Positions 40,613 to 49,292 of a stretch of 64,000 nt of DNA are shown one piece after another. A model generated the notes under the pieces. That model did not search any database and was not told where the DNA came from. It saw only the letters and a program-made list of their open reading frames with translations. Both the position numbers and the translations under genes were made by a program. The stretch covers positions 1-64,000 of the forward strand of contig JAMQGV010000049.1 in assembly GCA_025994075.1 (NCBI GenBank), given 5' to 3'. Within the stretch, counting starts at the first letter, position 1. The number at the start of each line of letters is the position of its first letter. This stretch comes from Vicinamibacteria bacterium (GTDB lineage: Bacteria; Acidobacteriota; Vicinamibacteria; Fen-336).

Positions 40613-41833
40613 GTGGCCGAGATCCGACCCTTCGCCGCCCTCACCTACAGGAACTCCACCCTCGAGAAGGTGCTGGCTCCGCCCTACGACGTGATCCCGC
40701 CGGCCTACCAGGACGAGCTCTACGCGCGCGACCCGCACAACATCGTGCGCGTGATCCTCAACCGCACGCCGGGCGACGCCGGCTACGCGGAGGCCGGCGA
40801 GACGTGGGCGAAGCTGCAGCGCGAGGGCGTGGTCGGGCCCGATCCCGAGCCCGCGCTGTACCTGCTCGAGCAGCGCTTCGAGGCGCTCGGCGCGCCGCGC
40901 GTGCGCTTCGGCCTGTTCGCCCGCTTCCGCGCCGTCGACGCCAGCGCGCGCGTGGTGCTGCCGCACGAGCACACCCGGGCGGCGGCCAAGGAAGACCGCT
41001 GGAAGGTGCTGAACGCGACGAAGGCCAACTTCAGCCCGATCTTCCTGATGTTCCCCGACGCCGGGTCCCGCTTCGCGGCGCTCGCCGAGAAGGTGTCCGC
41101 CGGCGCACCGGCCTGGACCTACACCGACGACGGCGGCGTCGGCCACCGCGTGTGGCGCATCGCCGACGCGGCGCAGGTGGGCGAGCTGCAGGCGCTGCTC
41201 GGCGGCGTCAAGAGCTACATCGCGGACGGCCACCACCGCTACGCGACGGCGCTGCGCTACCGCGACGCCAACGGCCCGGACGCCGCCTTCACGCTCGGCT
41301 ACTTCACGCCGATGAACGAAGGGCTGCTGGTGCTGCCGTACCACCGCATCCTGACCGCGGGCCCGACGCCGACCGAGGCGCGGCAGCGCCTCTCGGAGCT
41401 GTTCACGCTGACCGACGCGAAGGACGCCGCCGAAGGCGCCCGCCTCGCGGGCGAGTCGAAGGCGCCATGGGCGTTCGCGCTGGCGTGGCCGCAGGGCGGC
41501 GCGCTGGTCGCCGAGGCGAAGCCGGAGGCGGCGTCGCTGCTCGACGAACAGGCGCCTGCCTGCCTGCGCGCGCTCGACACCTACTTCTTCCACAAGGGCG
41601 TGATGCCGAAGCGGCTGGGCCTGCAGGACGACGTGGTCAGCTACGTGCACTCGTTCGAGGAAGCGGCGGAGGCGCTGGCCCACGGCAAGTGCGCGATGGC
41701 GGCGCTGATGCGGCCGACGCCGGTGCAGCAGATCGTCGACGTGGCCGAGGCCTCGGAGTCGATGCCGGCCAAGAGCACGTTCTTCCACCCCAAGCTGCCG
41801 TCGGGCCTGGTCATCCACCCGCTGCTGGTCTGA
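40613..41833 (+). CDS. DUF1015 family protein
   Basis: 406 residues from GTG 40613 with AGGAGGAA upstream. The family's marks are present: I-R-P-F-A-A-L at the N-terminus, L-A-P-P-Y-D-V-I, and the conserved I-A-D-G-H-H-R-Y-A-T-A-L (about 203-214), which recalls the D-G-x-H-R motif of ParB-fold nucleotide-using kinases. The protein is cytoplasmic and has no signal peptide. The function of DUF1015 is not settled; a small-molecule kinase role is only an analogy. In many genomes such genes lie near serine or central-carbon metabolism; here the neighbours are an FHA protein and a D-aminoacylase. Confidence 0.85.
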   Translation: MAEIRPFAALTYRNSTLEKVLAPPYDVIPPAYQDELYARDPHNIVRVILNRTPGDAGYAEAGETWAKLQREGVVGPDPEPALYLLEQRFEALGAPRVRFGLFARFRAVDASARVVLPHEHTRAAAKEDRWKVLNATKANFSPIFLMFPDAGSRFAALAEKVSAGAPAWTYTDDGGVGHRVWRIADAAQVGELQALLGGVKSYIADGHHRYATALRYRDANGPDAAFTLGYFTPMNEGLLVLPYHRILTAGPTPTEARQRLSELFTLTDAKDAAEGARLAGESKAPWAFALAWPQGGALVAEAKPEAASLLDEQAPACLRALDTYFFHKGVMPKRLGLQDDVVSYVHSFEEAAEALAHGKCAMAALMRPTPVQQIVDVAEASESMPAKSTFFHPKLPSGLVIHPLLV

Positions 41834-41862
41834 TCCGCGGCAGCGCGCCGCAGGAGGTCGCG

Positions 41863-43539
41863 ATGGCGCACGGGCGCCGAGCGTTCGTGAAGGCCGGTTC
41901 GCTGGCGGCGGCCGGCCTCGCTTTCGCCCGCGGCGTCGCCGCGGCGCCGTCCGAGTTCGACCTGCTGCTGAAGGGCGGGCTCGTGCTCGACGGCACCGGC
42001 GCGGAGGCGTTCGCCGCCGACGTCGGCGTGCGCGGCGGGCGCATCGCGGCGACGGGCGCGATCGCCCCGGAGCGGGCGCGCCAGGTCGTCGACGTCGCCG
42101 GGCTGCACGTGGCACCCGGCTTCGTCGACATCCACTCCCACTCGGACGGCGACGTGCGCGTCCACCCCGGCGGCGAGAGCCGGGTGATGCAGGGCGTGAC
42201 CACCGAGCTGACCGGCAACTGCGGCAGCTCGGCTGCGCCCTTCGGCGGCGTCGACGAAGCGTCGCTGCGAGCCGAGTGGGCGAAGGACGGCCTGCCGCAG
42301 GTCGACTGGAGCGACGTCGCCTCGTACGGCGCGAGCCTCGAGCGCGCGGGCGTCGCGCTGAACCAGGCGCTGCTGCTGGGCCAGGGCACGCTGCGCCGCC
42401 ACGTCGTCGGTCTCGTCGACCGGCCGCTTTCGGGCGACGAGCTCGCGCGCGTGCTGCGCCTCGTGGAAGAAGGCCTGGAGCAGGGCGCGTTCGGCCTGTC
42501 CACCGGCCTCGAGTACACCCCGGGGCGCTACACGCCGACCGACGAAGTGGTGGCGATGGCGCGCGTCGTCGCCCGCCACGGCGGCCTCTACGCCTCGCAC
42601 GTGCGCAACGAGGAGGCCCGGCTGCTGGAGGCCGTCGACGAGGCGCTCGCGATCGGCCGCCGCGCCGGCTGCCGGGTCCAGGTCTCGCACCTCAAGGCCG
42701 CGGGCCGCGTCAACTGGGACAAGCAGGCCTCGGCGCTGCACATGATCGAGGGCGCCCGCCGCGACGGCCTCGAGGCGCTGGCCGACGCGTACCCGTACAC
42801 CGCCTACTCCACGGGTCTCAAGATCCAGTTGCCGGCCGAGGCGCTGGAGGGCGGCGACGCGCCGATGCTGGCGCGGCTGGCCGACCCCGCGCAGCGCACG
42901 GCGATCCGCGCGGCCGTCGCGCGCCAGATCGCGGCGGAGCCGGGCGACCCGGCGCTGATCGTGATCGCGCGGATGACGAAGGCCGAGGACCAGGCGCTGG
43001 TCGGCCGCTCGCTCGCGCAGATCGCGGAGGGCTTCGGCGTCGAGCCCGCCGAGGCGCTGCTGCGGCTGCTCGAGCGCGAGCAGGGCGACGTCTCCTTCGT
43101 CGGCCACGCGATGAGCGAGGAGAACGTGGCGCGCGTGCTGCGCCACCCGCTGGTGATGCTGGGCTCGGACGGCCGGGTGCTGGCGCCGGTCGGCGAGTGG
43201 GCGAAGACGAAGCCGCACCCGCGTTCCTACGGGGCGTTCCCGCGCCTGCTCGGCCACTACGCGCGCGACGGCAAGCTGATGTCGCTGGCCGAGGCCGTGC
43301 GCAAGATGACGTCGATGCCGGCAGACCAGATCGGCCTGCGCGACCGCGGCCGCATCGCGCCGGGCAAGGCGGCGGACCTGGTCGCCTTCGACGCCGCGCG
43401 GGTGCGCGACACCGCGACCTTCGACGATCCCCACCGTTACCCCGAGGGCATCGCCCACGTCTTCGTGAACGGCGTCGCCGTCGTCGAGCGCGGCCGCGCG
43501 ACCGGCGCCCGCCCCGGCCGCGCCCTGCGCCGCGGGTAG
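41863..43539 (+). CDS. N-acyl-D-amino-acid deacylase (D-aminoacylase), Tat-exported
   Basis: 558 residues from ATG 41863 with CAGGAGG eight bases upstream. A twin-arginine signal (G-R-R-A-F-V-K then a hydrophobic A/G/L stretch to ~28) suggests export folded with its metal. The amidohydrolase core shows D-I-H-S-H-S-D (HxH ligands, about 85-91), T-G-N-C-G (Cys ligand typical of D-aminoacylases), E-Y-T-P-G-R, S-H-L-K, and the late G-S-D-G. It hydrolyses N-acyl D-amino acids, useful for wall-derived or racemised peptides. It sits 29 nt after the DUF1015 gene and 15 nt before the kinase-TPR gene, so the three may share a transcript. Confidence 0.9.
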   Translation: MAHGRRAFVKAGSLAAAGLAFARGVAAAPSEFDLLLKGGLVLDGTGAEAFAADVGVRGGRIAATGAIAPERARQVVDVAGLHVAPGFVDIHSHSDGDVRVHPGGESRVMQGVTTELTGNCGSSAAPFGGVDEASLRAEWAKDGLPQVDWSDVASYGASLERAGVALNQALLLGQGTLRRHVVGLVDRPLSGDELARVLRLVEEGLEQGAFGLSTGLEYTPGRYTPTDEVVAMARVVARHGGLYASHVRNEEARLLEAVDEALAIGRRAGCRVQVSHLKAAGRVNWDKQASALHMIEGARRDGLEALADAYPYTAYSTGLKIQLPAEALEGGDAPMLARLADPAQRTAIRAAVARQIAAEPGDPALIVIARMTKAEDQALVGRSLAQIAEGFGVEPAEALLRLLEREQGDVSFVGHAMSEENVARVLRHPLVMLGSDGRVLAPVGEWAKTKPHPRSYGAFPRLLGHYARDGKLMSLAEAVRKMTSMPADQIGLRDRGRIAPGKAADLVAFDAARVRDTATFDDPHRYPEGIAHVFVNGVAVVERGRATGARPGRALRRG

Positions 43540-43554
43540 CCGCGCGAGGGCGCC

Positions 43555-46221
43555 GTGAGCCTCCCGCGCGACGAGCCCGTCCCCGAGCGGATGGGCCACG
43601 TCCGCATCGAGGGCGTCGCCGGCCACGGCGGCATGGGCACCGTCTACGTCGGCTACGACGAGCGCCTCCTTCGACGGGTGGCCGTGAAGACGCTCCGGCG
43701 CGACCGCCACGCGAGCCCCGGCGCGCGCGAGCGGCTGCTGCGCGAGGCGCGCGCCCTCTCGCGCCTCGACCACCCCGGGATCTGCCGCATCCACGACGTC
43801 GTCGAGCTCGACGGCGCCGACGTGCTGATGCTCGAGTACGTCGAGGGCCGCTCGCTCGCCCAGGTCCTCGCCGGTCCGCGCCTGCCGCGCGGCGAGGCGC
43901 TGCGGATCGGGGAGCGGCTCGCGGAGGCGCTGGCCGCGGCTCACCGCGAGGGCGTGGTCCACCGCGACCTCAAGCCCGAAAACGTGATGGTGACCACGTC
44001 CGGCGAGCCCCGCATCCTCGACTTCGGGATCGCGCGGCTGCTCGGCGCCCCCGCACCCGCCAGCGCGGAATCACCCGATGCGCCGGGCGCGGGCGCAGAC
44101 GCGACCGAGCGGGAGACCGCGCCGCTGGCCGCGGGACGCGCCGCCGCCGAGGGGACCGCGGTCGGCGCCGTGATCGGCACGGTGCGCTACATGAGCCCCG
44201 AGCAGGCGCGCGGCGCCGAGGTCGCCGAGCCCAGCGACGTGTTCTCGCTCGGGCTGCTCCTGCAGGAGCTGCTGACGTGGCGCTCGCCGAGACGGCCGGA
44301 GTCGGTGACGCTCGACCACGTCCGTTTCGGCGACACGGCGCCCTGCGACGAGCTCGGCCCGGACCTGGCCGCGCTGCTCGCGGAGATGAAGTCGGCGGAC
44401 GCCGCGGCCCGGCCCTCCGCGGACGCCGTGGCGCAGCGCCTGAGGGCGATCCGCGAGGCGCCGCGGCTGCGTCGGCGCCGGCACCTGCGCCTGGCCGCAG
44501 TCGCCGGCCTGCTCGCGCTCGTGAGCGCCACCGCCGTCGTGTCGTACCGCCTCGCCCGTCCGCCAGCGATCGTGCCTCCGGGTTCCCACGCGCGCCTGCT
44601 GGTGCTCCCGTTCCACAACGGCAGCGGCGATCCCGCGCTCGACTGGACGCGCCACGGCCTGCGCGAGATCGTCGCCCAGTCCCTCGAGCGCCACGAGCAG
44701 CTCGACGTCGTGCCGCTGGGCTCGCTGCCGCAGGAGCTCGGGGCGCGGGCGCTGCAGGGCGAGAGCCCCGCGCCGGCCGAGCTCGAGGCGCTCGCGGAGC
44801 AGCTCGGCCAGCCGCTCGTGCTCCACGCCGCGGTGGTCCGCCGCGAGGCCGGGACCGCCCTCGCGTATCGCCTCTACCTCGGCCCCGGCGACCCGGTCAC
44901 CGGCCAGGTCGAGGCGGGCGACCCGGCCCAGGCCGCGCGCAGCCTGGCGCGGGCCGTCTCGCTGCGCCTCGTCCCGGAGGGGCCGGGCGAGCTGCTGGAC
45001 CGGCTGTCGGCGGACGCCTACGCGAACCTCAGCTACGCGATCGGCCTCGGCGAGATGGACCGCACGGGCCCGCGCGCCGCGCAGCCGTATCTCGAGGCGG
45101 CCATCGCCCGCGACCCGGGCTTCCTCGCGGCGCGCCTCGCGCTCGCCCGCGTGCTGCAGGCGGTGGGCGAAGGCGCGGAGAGCGACCGCCACGCGGAGGC
45201 CGTGCGCGCCGCCGCGAAGGGGCTGGGCGACGCGCGGCTGGAGGCCGCCGCCCTGCGCAACCTGGGCACCAACCTGCAGGAGCGCGGCGAGCACCCGCGC
45301 GCGATCGCGCTGCTCCAGCAGGCGCTGGCGCGCAGCCGCGAGGCGGGCGAGAGCTACGAGGCGATGGAGACGCTCAACAACCTCGCCAACACCCATTACC
45401 GGACCGGAGCGCTCGACGAGGCCGAGAAGGCGTTCGAGGAGGTGCTGCGGGAGGCGCGGCGGCTCGGCAACCGGCGCCGCGAGGGCGGCACGCTCAACAA
45501 TCTCGGCGGCATCCATTACAACCGCGGTGACATGGGGCGGGCGGCAGAGTTGTGGCGCGCGTCGCTCGCGGTGTTCCGCGAACTGGGCAACCGCAACCTG
45601 CAGGCCGTGATGCTCGGCAACCTGGCGGTGATCGAGTCGAGCCGCGGCGACCTGGGCCGCGCCGAGGCCTACGAGCGCGAGCGGCTGGCCATCCACCGCG
45701 AGTCGGGCGACCGGCGCCTCGAGGCGCAGGGGGCGTCGAACCTCTCGGAGACGCTCTACGCCCGCGGCGACCTGGCGGGCGCCCGCACGCTCGCGAGCGA
45801 AGGGCTCGTGGCGGCCCAGGCCGCGGGCGACAACGACACGGAGGCCTTCCTGCGCTCCTCGCTCGCCGTGTACGCGGCCGAAGCGGGGGAGGCGGAGGCC
45901 GCGCGTACCCAGGTCGAGACGCTGCTCGCCCTGGCCGATCGGCTCGAGGCGCCGGACGCCCGCGTCGTCGCCTGGGTCGGGGCGGGACTCGTCCACCTCG
46001 CCCAGGGCGACCCGGCCGCGGCCCGCGCGCTGCTGACGCGCGCTCGCGCGCTCGGCCCCGAGGCGCCGTCGGTCGACGTGCTGGAGGCGCGCCTCCACGC
46101 GGCCGCGGGGCGATACCGCCAGGCGCTCGCCGCGCTCGACCGCGCCCGCACCCGCGGCGCCACCTGGGGCCCGCGCTGGGAAGACGAAAGGGCCCGCTAC
46201 GCGCGGCTCGCCGGCCTTTGA
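43555..46221 (+). CDS. Ser/Thr protein kinase with membrane helix, FlgO-like and TPR domains
   Basis: 888 residues. Kinase about 12-290: G-H-G-G-M-G-T-V-Y, Lys in A-V-K-T-L, H-R-D-L-K-P-E-N, L-D-F-G-I-A-R, M-S-P-E-Q. Between DFG and the SPE motif lies a ~40-residue Ala/Glu/Pro-rich insert, much longer than a normal activation segment. A helix at about 312-330 puts the rest outside the cytoplasm. 340-480 resembles a TolB/FlgO-type N-terminal domain (L-V-L-P-F-H-N-G-S-G-D). From ~500 to 880 there are about nine tetratricopeptide-like repeats (N-L-G-T-N-L-Q-E-R-G, N-N-L-A-N-T-H-Y). This layout is common in Acidobacteriota and Myxococcota. The GTG start has GAGGG upstream. Confidence 0.88.
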   Translation: MSLPRDEPVPERMGHVRIEGVAGHGGMGTVYVGYDERLLRRVAVKTLRRDRHASPGARERLLREARALSRLDHPGICRIHDVVELDGADVLMLEYVEGRSLAQVLAGPRLPRGEALRIGERLAEALAAAHREGVVHRDLKPENVMVTTSGEPRILDFGIARLLGAPAPASAESPDAPGAGADATERETAPLAAGRAAAEGTAVGAVIGTVRYMSPEQARGAEVAEPSDVFSLGLLLQELLTWRSPRRPESVTLDHVRFGDTAPCDELGPDLAALLAEMKSADAAARPSADAVAQRLRAIREAPRLRRRRHLRLAAVAGLLALVSATAVVSYRLARPPAIVPPGSHARLLVLPFHNGSGDPALDWTRHGLREIVAQSLERHEQLDVVPLGSLPQELGARALQGESPAPAELEALAEQLGQPLVLHAAVVRREAGTALAYRLYLGPGDPVTGQVEAGDPAQAARSLARAVSLRLVPEGPGELLDRLSADAYANLSYAIGLGEMDRTGPRAAQPYLEAAIARDPGFLAARLALARVLQAVGEGAESDRHAEAVRAAAKGLGDARLEAAALRNLGTNLQERGEHPRAIALLQQALARSREAGESYEAMETLNNLANTHYRTGALDEAEKAFEEVLREARRLGNRRREGGTLNNLGGIHYNRGDMGRAAELWRASLAVFRELGNRNLQAVMLGNLAVIESSRGDLGRAEAYERERLAIHRESGDRRLEAQGASNLSETLYARGDLAGARTLASEGLVAAQAAGDNDTEAFLRSSLAVYAAEAGEAEAARTQVETLLALADRLEAPDARVVAWVGAGLVHLAQGDPAAARALLTRARALGPEAPSVDVLEARLHAAAGRYRQALAALDRARTRGATWGPRWEDERARYARLAGL

Positions 46222-46237
46222 GGGTTGTTCGGCGACG

Positions 46238-46243
46238 TAGAAT
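46238..46243 (+). promoter_or_regulatory. -10 element TAGAAT before the MNT gene
   Basis: TAGAAT lies seven bases before GTG 46251, so the transcript would start at the start codon itself. Confidence 0.4.
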
Positions 46244-46250
46244 CCTGAGC

Positions 46251-46550
46251 GTGAGCCTTCCCACCTACGACCAGGCCGCGCTGAAGGCACTCTGTGACCG
46301 CTGGGCTGTCAGTGAGATGTCACTCTTCGGCTCGGCGGTTCGGAGCGACTTCGGGGTCGACAGTGACGTCGACGTACTCGTCGCCTTTCAGCCGGAAGCT
46401 CCCTGGACCCTGCTCGACCTCGTCCGTATGCGGGACGAGTTGAGCGAGCTCTTCTCTCGCCCCGTGGACCTCGTCGAGCGGGATGCTGTGCGTAATCCCT
46501 TCAGGCGCAAGGCGATCCTCGAGTCGCGCGAGATCGTGTATGCCGCTTGA
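46251..46550 (+). CDS. MNT-type nucleotidyltransferase (antitoxin of MNT-HEPN systems)
   Basis: 99 residues, the normal size for a minimal nucleotidyltransferase. The signature is complete: L-F-G-S-A-V-R (26-31) and D-S-D-V-D-V-L-V (37-44), giving the two catalytic acidic residues. In known MNT-HEPN pairs this enzyme AMPylates and neutralises a HEPN ribonuclease encoded just downstream with overlapping ends. Here the downstream frame begins 11 nt before this gene's stop but is cut to 29 codons. GC is lower than in the neighbours (38 of 60 bases in 46261-46320), which suggests horizontal acquisition. Confidence 0.88.
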   Translation: MSLPTYDQAALKALCDRWAVSEMSLFGSAVRSDFGVDSDVDVLVAFQPEAPWTLLDLVRMRDELSELFSRPVDLVERDAVRNPFRRKAILESREIVYAA

Positions 46551-46629
46551 TCGGGACCCGGCGCACCTCTGGGACATGCTCCAGGCCGCGCGGGCGATCC
46601 TCGAACTCGTACCGCCGAGCCCGGAGTGA
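46540..46629 (+). pseudogene. Truncated HEPN (DUF86) toxin remnant
   Basis: A 29-codon frame starts with ATG 46540, overlapping the MNT gene by 11 nt as intact MNT-HEPN operons do. The residues D-P-A-H-L-W-D-M-L-Q-A-A-R-A-I-L match the first helix of DUF86/HEPN proteins, after which an early stop follows. The catalytic R-x4-6-H motif of HEPN nucleases, normally near residue 100, is absent. The next bases belong to the convergent ABC ATPase gene. The toxin therefore looks deleted while the antitoxin remains. Confidence 0.7.
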
Positions 46630-46630
46630 C

Positions 46631-47416
46631 TCAGGGTTCCACCGAGTAGAGGGGCTGGGCGAGGCCTTCGACGCGGTGGGCGCGGAGGCGGACGCCGAAC
46701 GCGTTTGCGCACGCGTCACCGGTGAGCACCGTCTCCGGGGCACCCTGCGCCGCGAGCGTGCCGCGGGCGACGAGCAGCATTCGCTCGGCCCACGCCGCCG
46801 CGCGCGGCAGGTCGTGGACGACGGCCAGCACCGCCACGCCCTCGCGGCTCACTTCGTCGAGCGCCGCGAACAGCGCGAGCTGGTGGCCGACGTCGAGGTG
46901 AGCCGCGGGCTCGTCGAGCAGCAGCACGCGCGGCTGCTGGGCCAGGCCGCGGGCCAGGGCCGCGAGCTGCCGCTCGCCGGCCGAGAGGGTGCCGATGCGA
47001 CGCGCCGCGAGGTGGGCGATCCCGGTGAGAGCGAGGGCGCGCTCGACCGCGCGGCGGTCTTCCGGGTCCAGCGCGCGGAACGGGCCGCAGTACGGGTAGC
47101 GGCCCAGGGCGACCCGCTCCTCGACCGTGAACGCGTCGGCGCCGCCTTCGTCGGGCGTCACCAGCGCCAGCCCGCGCGCCAGGCGGCCGCGCGGCAGCGT
47201 CGCGAGCGGCTCCCCCTCGAAGCGCACCTCGCCGGCCGACGCCGGCAGCAGGCCGGCCAGCGCCCGCACCAGCGTCGACTTGCCGGCCGCGTTGGGACCG
47301 ACCAGCGCCACCGCCTCGCCCGCGCGCAGCGCGAGGTCGACGCCGCGCACGACGTCGCAGCCGCCGCGGGCCACCGAGAGCCCGCGCGCCTCGAGCCGCG
47401 GAGGCGCCGCGCTCAA
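46631..47416 (-). CDS. btuD: ABC transporter ATP-binding protein, cobalamin uptake
   Basis: 261 residues. The TTG start overlaps the permease stop as TTGA. Walker A G-P-N-A-A-G-K-S-T (about 39-47), ABC signature L-S-A-G-E-R-Q, Walker B V-L-L-L-D-E-P-A-A-H-L-D and the switch His in V-V-H-D-L-P are all present. It is the FecE/BtuD subfamily, which pairs with FecCD-type permeases. The operon has a cobalamin riboswitch, so vitamin B12 or a cobamide is the probable substrate. It is the last gene of the operon, two bases from the end of the convergent HEPN remnant. Confidence 0.9.
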   Translation of the reverse strand: MSAAPPRLEARGLSVARGGCDVVRGVDLALRAGEAVALVGPNAAGKSTLVRALAGLLPASAGEVRFEGEPLATLPRGRLARGLALVTPDEGGADAFTVEERVALGRYPYCGPFRALDPEDRRAVERALALTGIAHLAARRIGTLSAGERQLAALARGLAQQPRVLLLDEPAAHLDVGHQLALFAALDEVSREGVAVLAVVHDLPRAAAWAERMLLVARGTLAAQGAPETVLTGDACANAFGVRLRAHRVEGLAQPLYSVEP

Positions 47417-48423
47417 GCGCGTTCCGGCGCGTGTCGCAGCGCCACCAGGAAGTAGGGCGCGCCGACCAGGGCGGTCAGCGCGCCGAGCGGAAGGTCGACG
47501 CGGTCGCTGAACGAGCGCGCGGCGAGGTCCGCGACCACCACCAGCAGTGCGCCGCCGAGGAACGAAGCCGGCAGCAGCCGCCGCGCCGCGGGCCCGACCA
47601 GCGGCCGCAGCGCGTGCGGCGCGACCAGGCCGACGAAGGGCACCGAGCCCGCGGCCGCAGTCGCGGCGCCGGCCAGCAGCGCGGCGGCGCCCAGCACGCC
47701 GAGGCGCGCGGCGCGCACCGGCAGGCCCAGCGAGGCCGCCTCCTCGTCGCCGAGCGAGAGCACGTCGAGCGGACGTGCCAGCGCCAGCAGCAGCGCCCCG
47801 CCGACGGCGACCAGCGCGGCGCACAGGCCGAGGTGGGTCCACGAGCGGCCCTCGAGCCCGCCCGCGAGCCAGAACAGCACGGCCTTGACGCGGAACTCCT
47901 CGGTGGCGACCAGCAGCACGGAGGTGCCCGCTCCCGCCAGCGCGGAGACGGCGAGCCCGGTCAGCAGCAGGCCCGCGAGCGACGAGCGCCCGATCAGCCC
48001 GGCCAGCGCGTAGACGAGCAGCACCGCGCAGAGCGCGCCCGCGAAGGCGGCGGCGGGCAGCGCGAGGTACACCTCGGAGGCCCAGCCGAAGCGGACCGCG
48101 ATCACGGCGCCGAGCGCCGCGCCGCCGCCGACGCCGAGCAGGCCCGAGTCGGCCATCGGGTTGCGGAACACGGCCTGCAGCGCGGCGCCCACCATCGCCA
48201 GCGCGCCCCCGACCAGGGCGGCCAGCAGCACGCGCGGCACGCGCACCGTGGCGAGGATCGCGGTTTCGGCCGGCGGCAGCCCCGAGTCGAGCCCGACCAC
48301 GTGGCGCAGCACGCCCGCGAAGGGCAGCGGCACGGCTCCCGAGGCGCAGCCGACGAGCAGCGCCACCGGCAGCGCCGCGAGCAGCGCCGCGAACGTCGCC
48401 CGCCGCCGCGAGGCCTCGTTCAC
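47413..48423 (-). CDS. btuC: ABC transporter permease, FecCD/BtuC family
   Basis: 336 residues from GTG 48423, overlapping the binding-protein stop as GTGA. About ten transmembrane helices are visible, with family marks R-V-P-R-V-L-L-A-A-L-V-G-G-A-L-A, F-R-N-P-M-A-D-S-G-L-L-G-V-G-G-G-A and the coupling-helix region with V-G-L-V-A-P-H-A-L-R. It forms the inner-membrane channel of the cobalamin importer with two copies of the ATPase. Assignment to cobalamin rather than iron-siderophore rests on the riboswitch. Confidence 0.9.
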   Translation of the reverse strand: MNEASRRRATFAALLAALPVALLVGCASGAVPLPFAGVLRHVVGLDSGLPPAETAILATVRVPRVLLAALVGGALAMVGAALQAVFRNPMADSGLLGVGGGAALGAVIAVRFGWASEVYLALPAAAFAGALCAVLLVYALAGLIGRSSLAGLLLTGLAVSALAGAGTSVLLVATEEFRVKAVLFWLAGGLEGRSWTHLGLCAALVAVGGALLLALARPLDVLSLGDEEAASLGLPVRAARLGVLGAAALLAGAATAAAGSVPFVGLVAPHALRPLVGPAARRLLPASFLGGALLVVVADLAARSFSDRVDLPLGALTALVGAPYFLVALRHAPERA

Positions 48424-49292
48424 CGCGGCGCCTCGGGGGCGCTCACGCGCGCGGGGTGGAGGCGATGGGCGAGCGCCCAGGCCGCGTCCGCGGTGTAGTG
48501 GCTGACGGCGACCAGCAGCCGGTTGGGCAGCGTGATCGCGCGGCCCTCGCGCACGGCGCGGAGCTGGCTGAGCAGCGGGTCGGCGGCCAGCGACTCGGCG
48601 GCCCCCGGCCAGTTGCCGAGCAGCACGACGTCGGGGTCGGACACGAACGCGCGCTCGGCGCCCAGCGGCACGATGCCCTCGAGGCCCAGCTCGGCGCCCA
48701 CGCTTCGCCCGCCCGCGGCCTCGATCAGCGCGCTCAGCGTGGTGTTCGCGCCGGCGGTGACGCCCTGCGACCAGTACAGCACCCGCGGGCGCTCGGCGCC
48801 GGCCAGCGCCTGCGCCAGCGCGCGCAGCTTGCGGTCGTACTCCGCGACCAGCCGCTGCGCGCCCGCCCTCGCGCCGATGGCGTCGCCCAGGGTCAGCAGC
48901 GCCGCGCGGATGCCGGGCAGCGAGCCCAGGCCCCGCATCCGGTGGTGGCGGACGCCGGTGCGCTCGAGCAGGGTCAGGAAGTCGGCGTCGGTGTACTCCG
49001 AGACGACGACGAGGTCGGCGCGCAGCGCGACCAGCCGCTCCAGATCCGCCTTCGCGAAGCGGACCGCGGTCGCCGGCACCCGGCCCGCGACGTTCGAGTC
49101 CTCGGCGGAGTCCGCGAAGCGGGTGACGCCGACCAGGCGCGCGGGCGGCAGGATGTCGACCAGCACCTCGTCGGCGGAGAGGTTGAGCGAGGCCACCCGC
49201 TGCGGCTCCGCCGCCCGCGCGGGCGGCGCGCCCGCCGCGGCCAGGCCCAGCGCCAGCGCCGTCGCGACGAAGCGGCGCCGCGTCGGGTTCAC
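48420..49292 (-). CDS. btuF: Periplasmic cobalamin-binding protein (BtuF-like)
   Basis: 290 residues from GTG 49292 (GTGA overlap). The N-terminus N-P-T-R-R-R-F-V-A-T-A plus a hydrophobic run is a signal peptide, possibly Tat-type. The mature part is a class III binding fold with two lobes: R-V-A-S-L-N-L-S-A-D-E-V-L, the lobe-crossing D-L-V-V-V-S-E-Y-T-D, and N-T-T-L-S-A-L-I-E-A-A-G-G. It delivers the ligand to the permease encoded next. Family members bind haem, siderophores or cobalamin; B12 is chosen from the riboswitch and the operon. Confidence 0.87.
   Translation of the reverse strand: MNPTRRRFVATALALGLAAAGAPPARAAEPQRVASLNLSADEVLVDILPPARLVGVTRFADSAEDSNVAGRVPATAVRFAKADLERLVALRADLVVVSEYTDADFLTLLERTGVRHHRMRGLGSLPGIRAALLTLGDAIGARAGAQRLVAEYDRKLRALAQALAGAERPRVLYWSQGVTAGANTTLSALIEAAGGRSVGAELGLEGIVPLGAERAFVSDPDVVLLGNWPGAAESLAADPLLSQLRAVREGRAITLPNRLLVAVSHYTADAAWALAHRLHPARVSAPEAPR

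Noticed and set aside
38338..41862. Long plus-strand frame running through the M28, DUF4388-FHA and DUF1015 genes into the D-aminoacylase
   Set aside because: Only the part from ATG 41863 has amidohydrolase and Tat motifs; upstream it is an out-of-frame shadow of three other genes.
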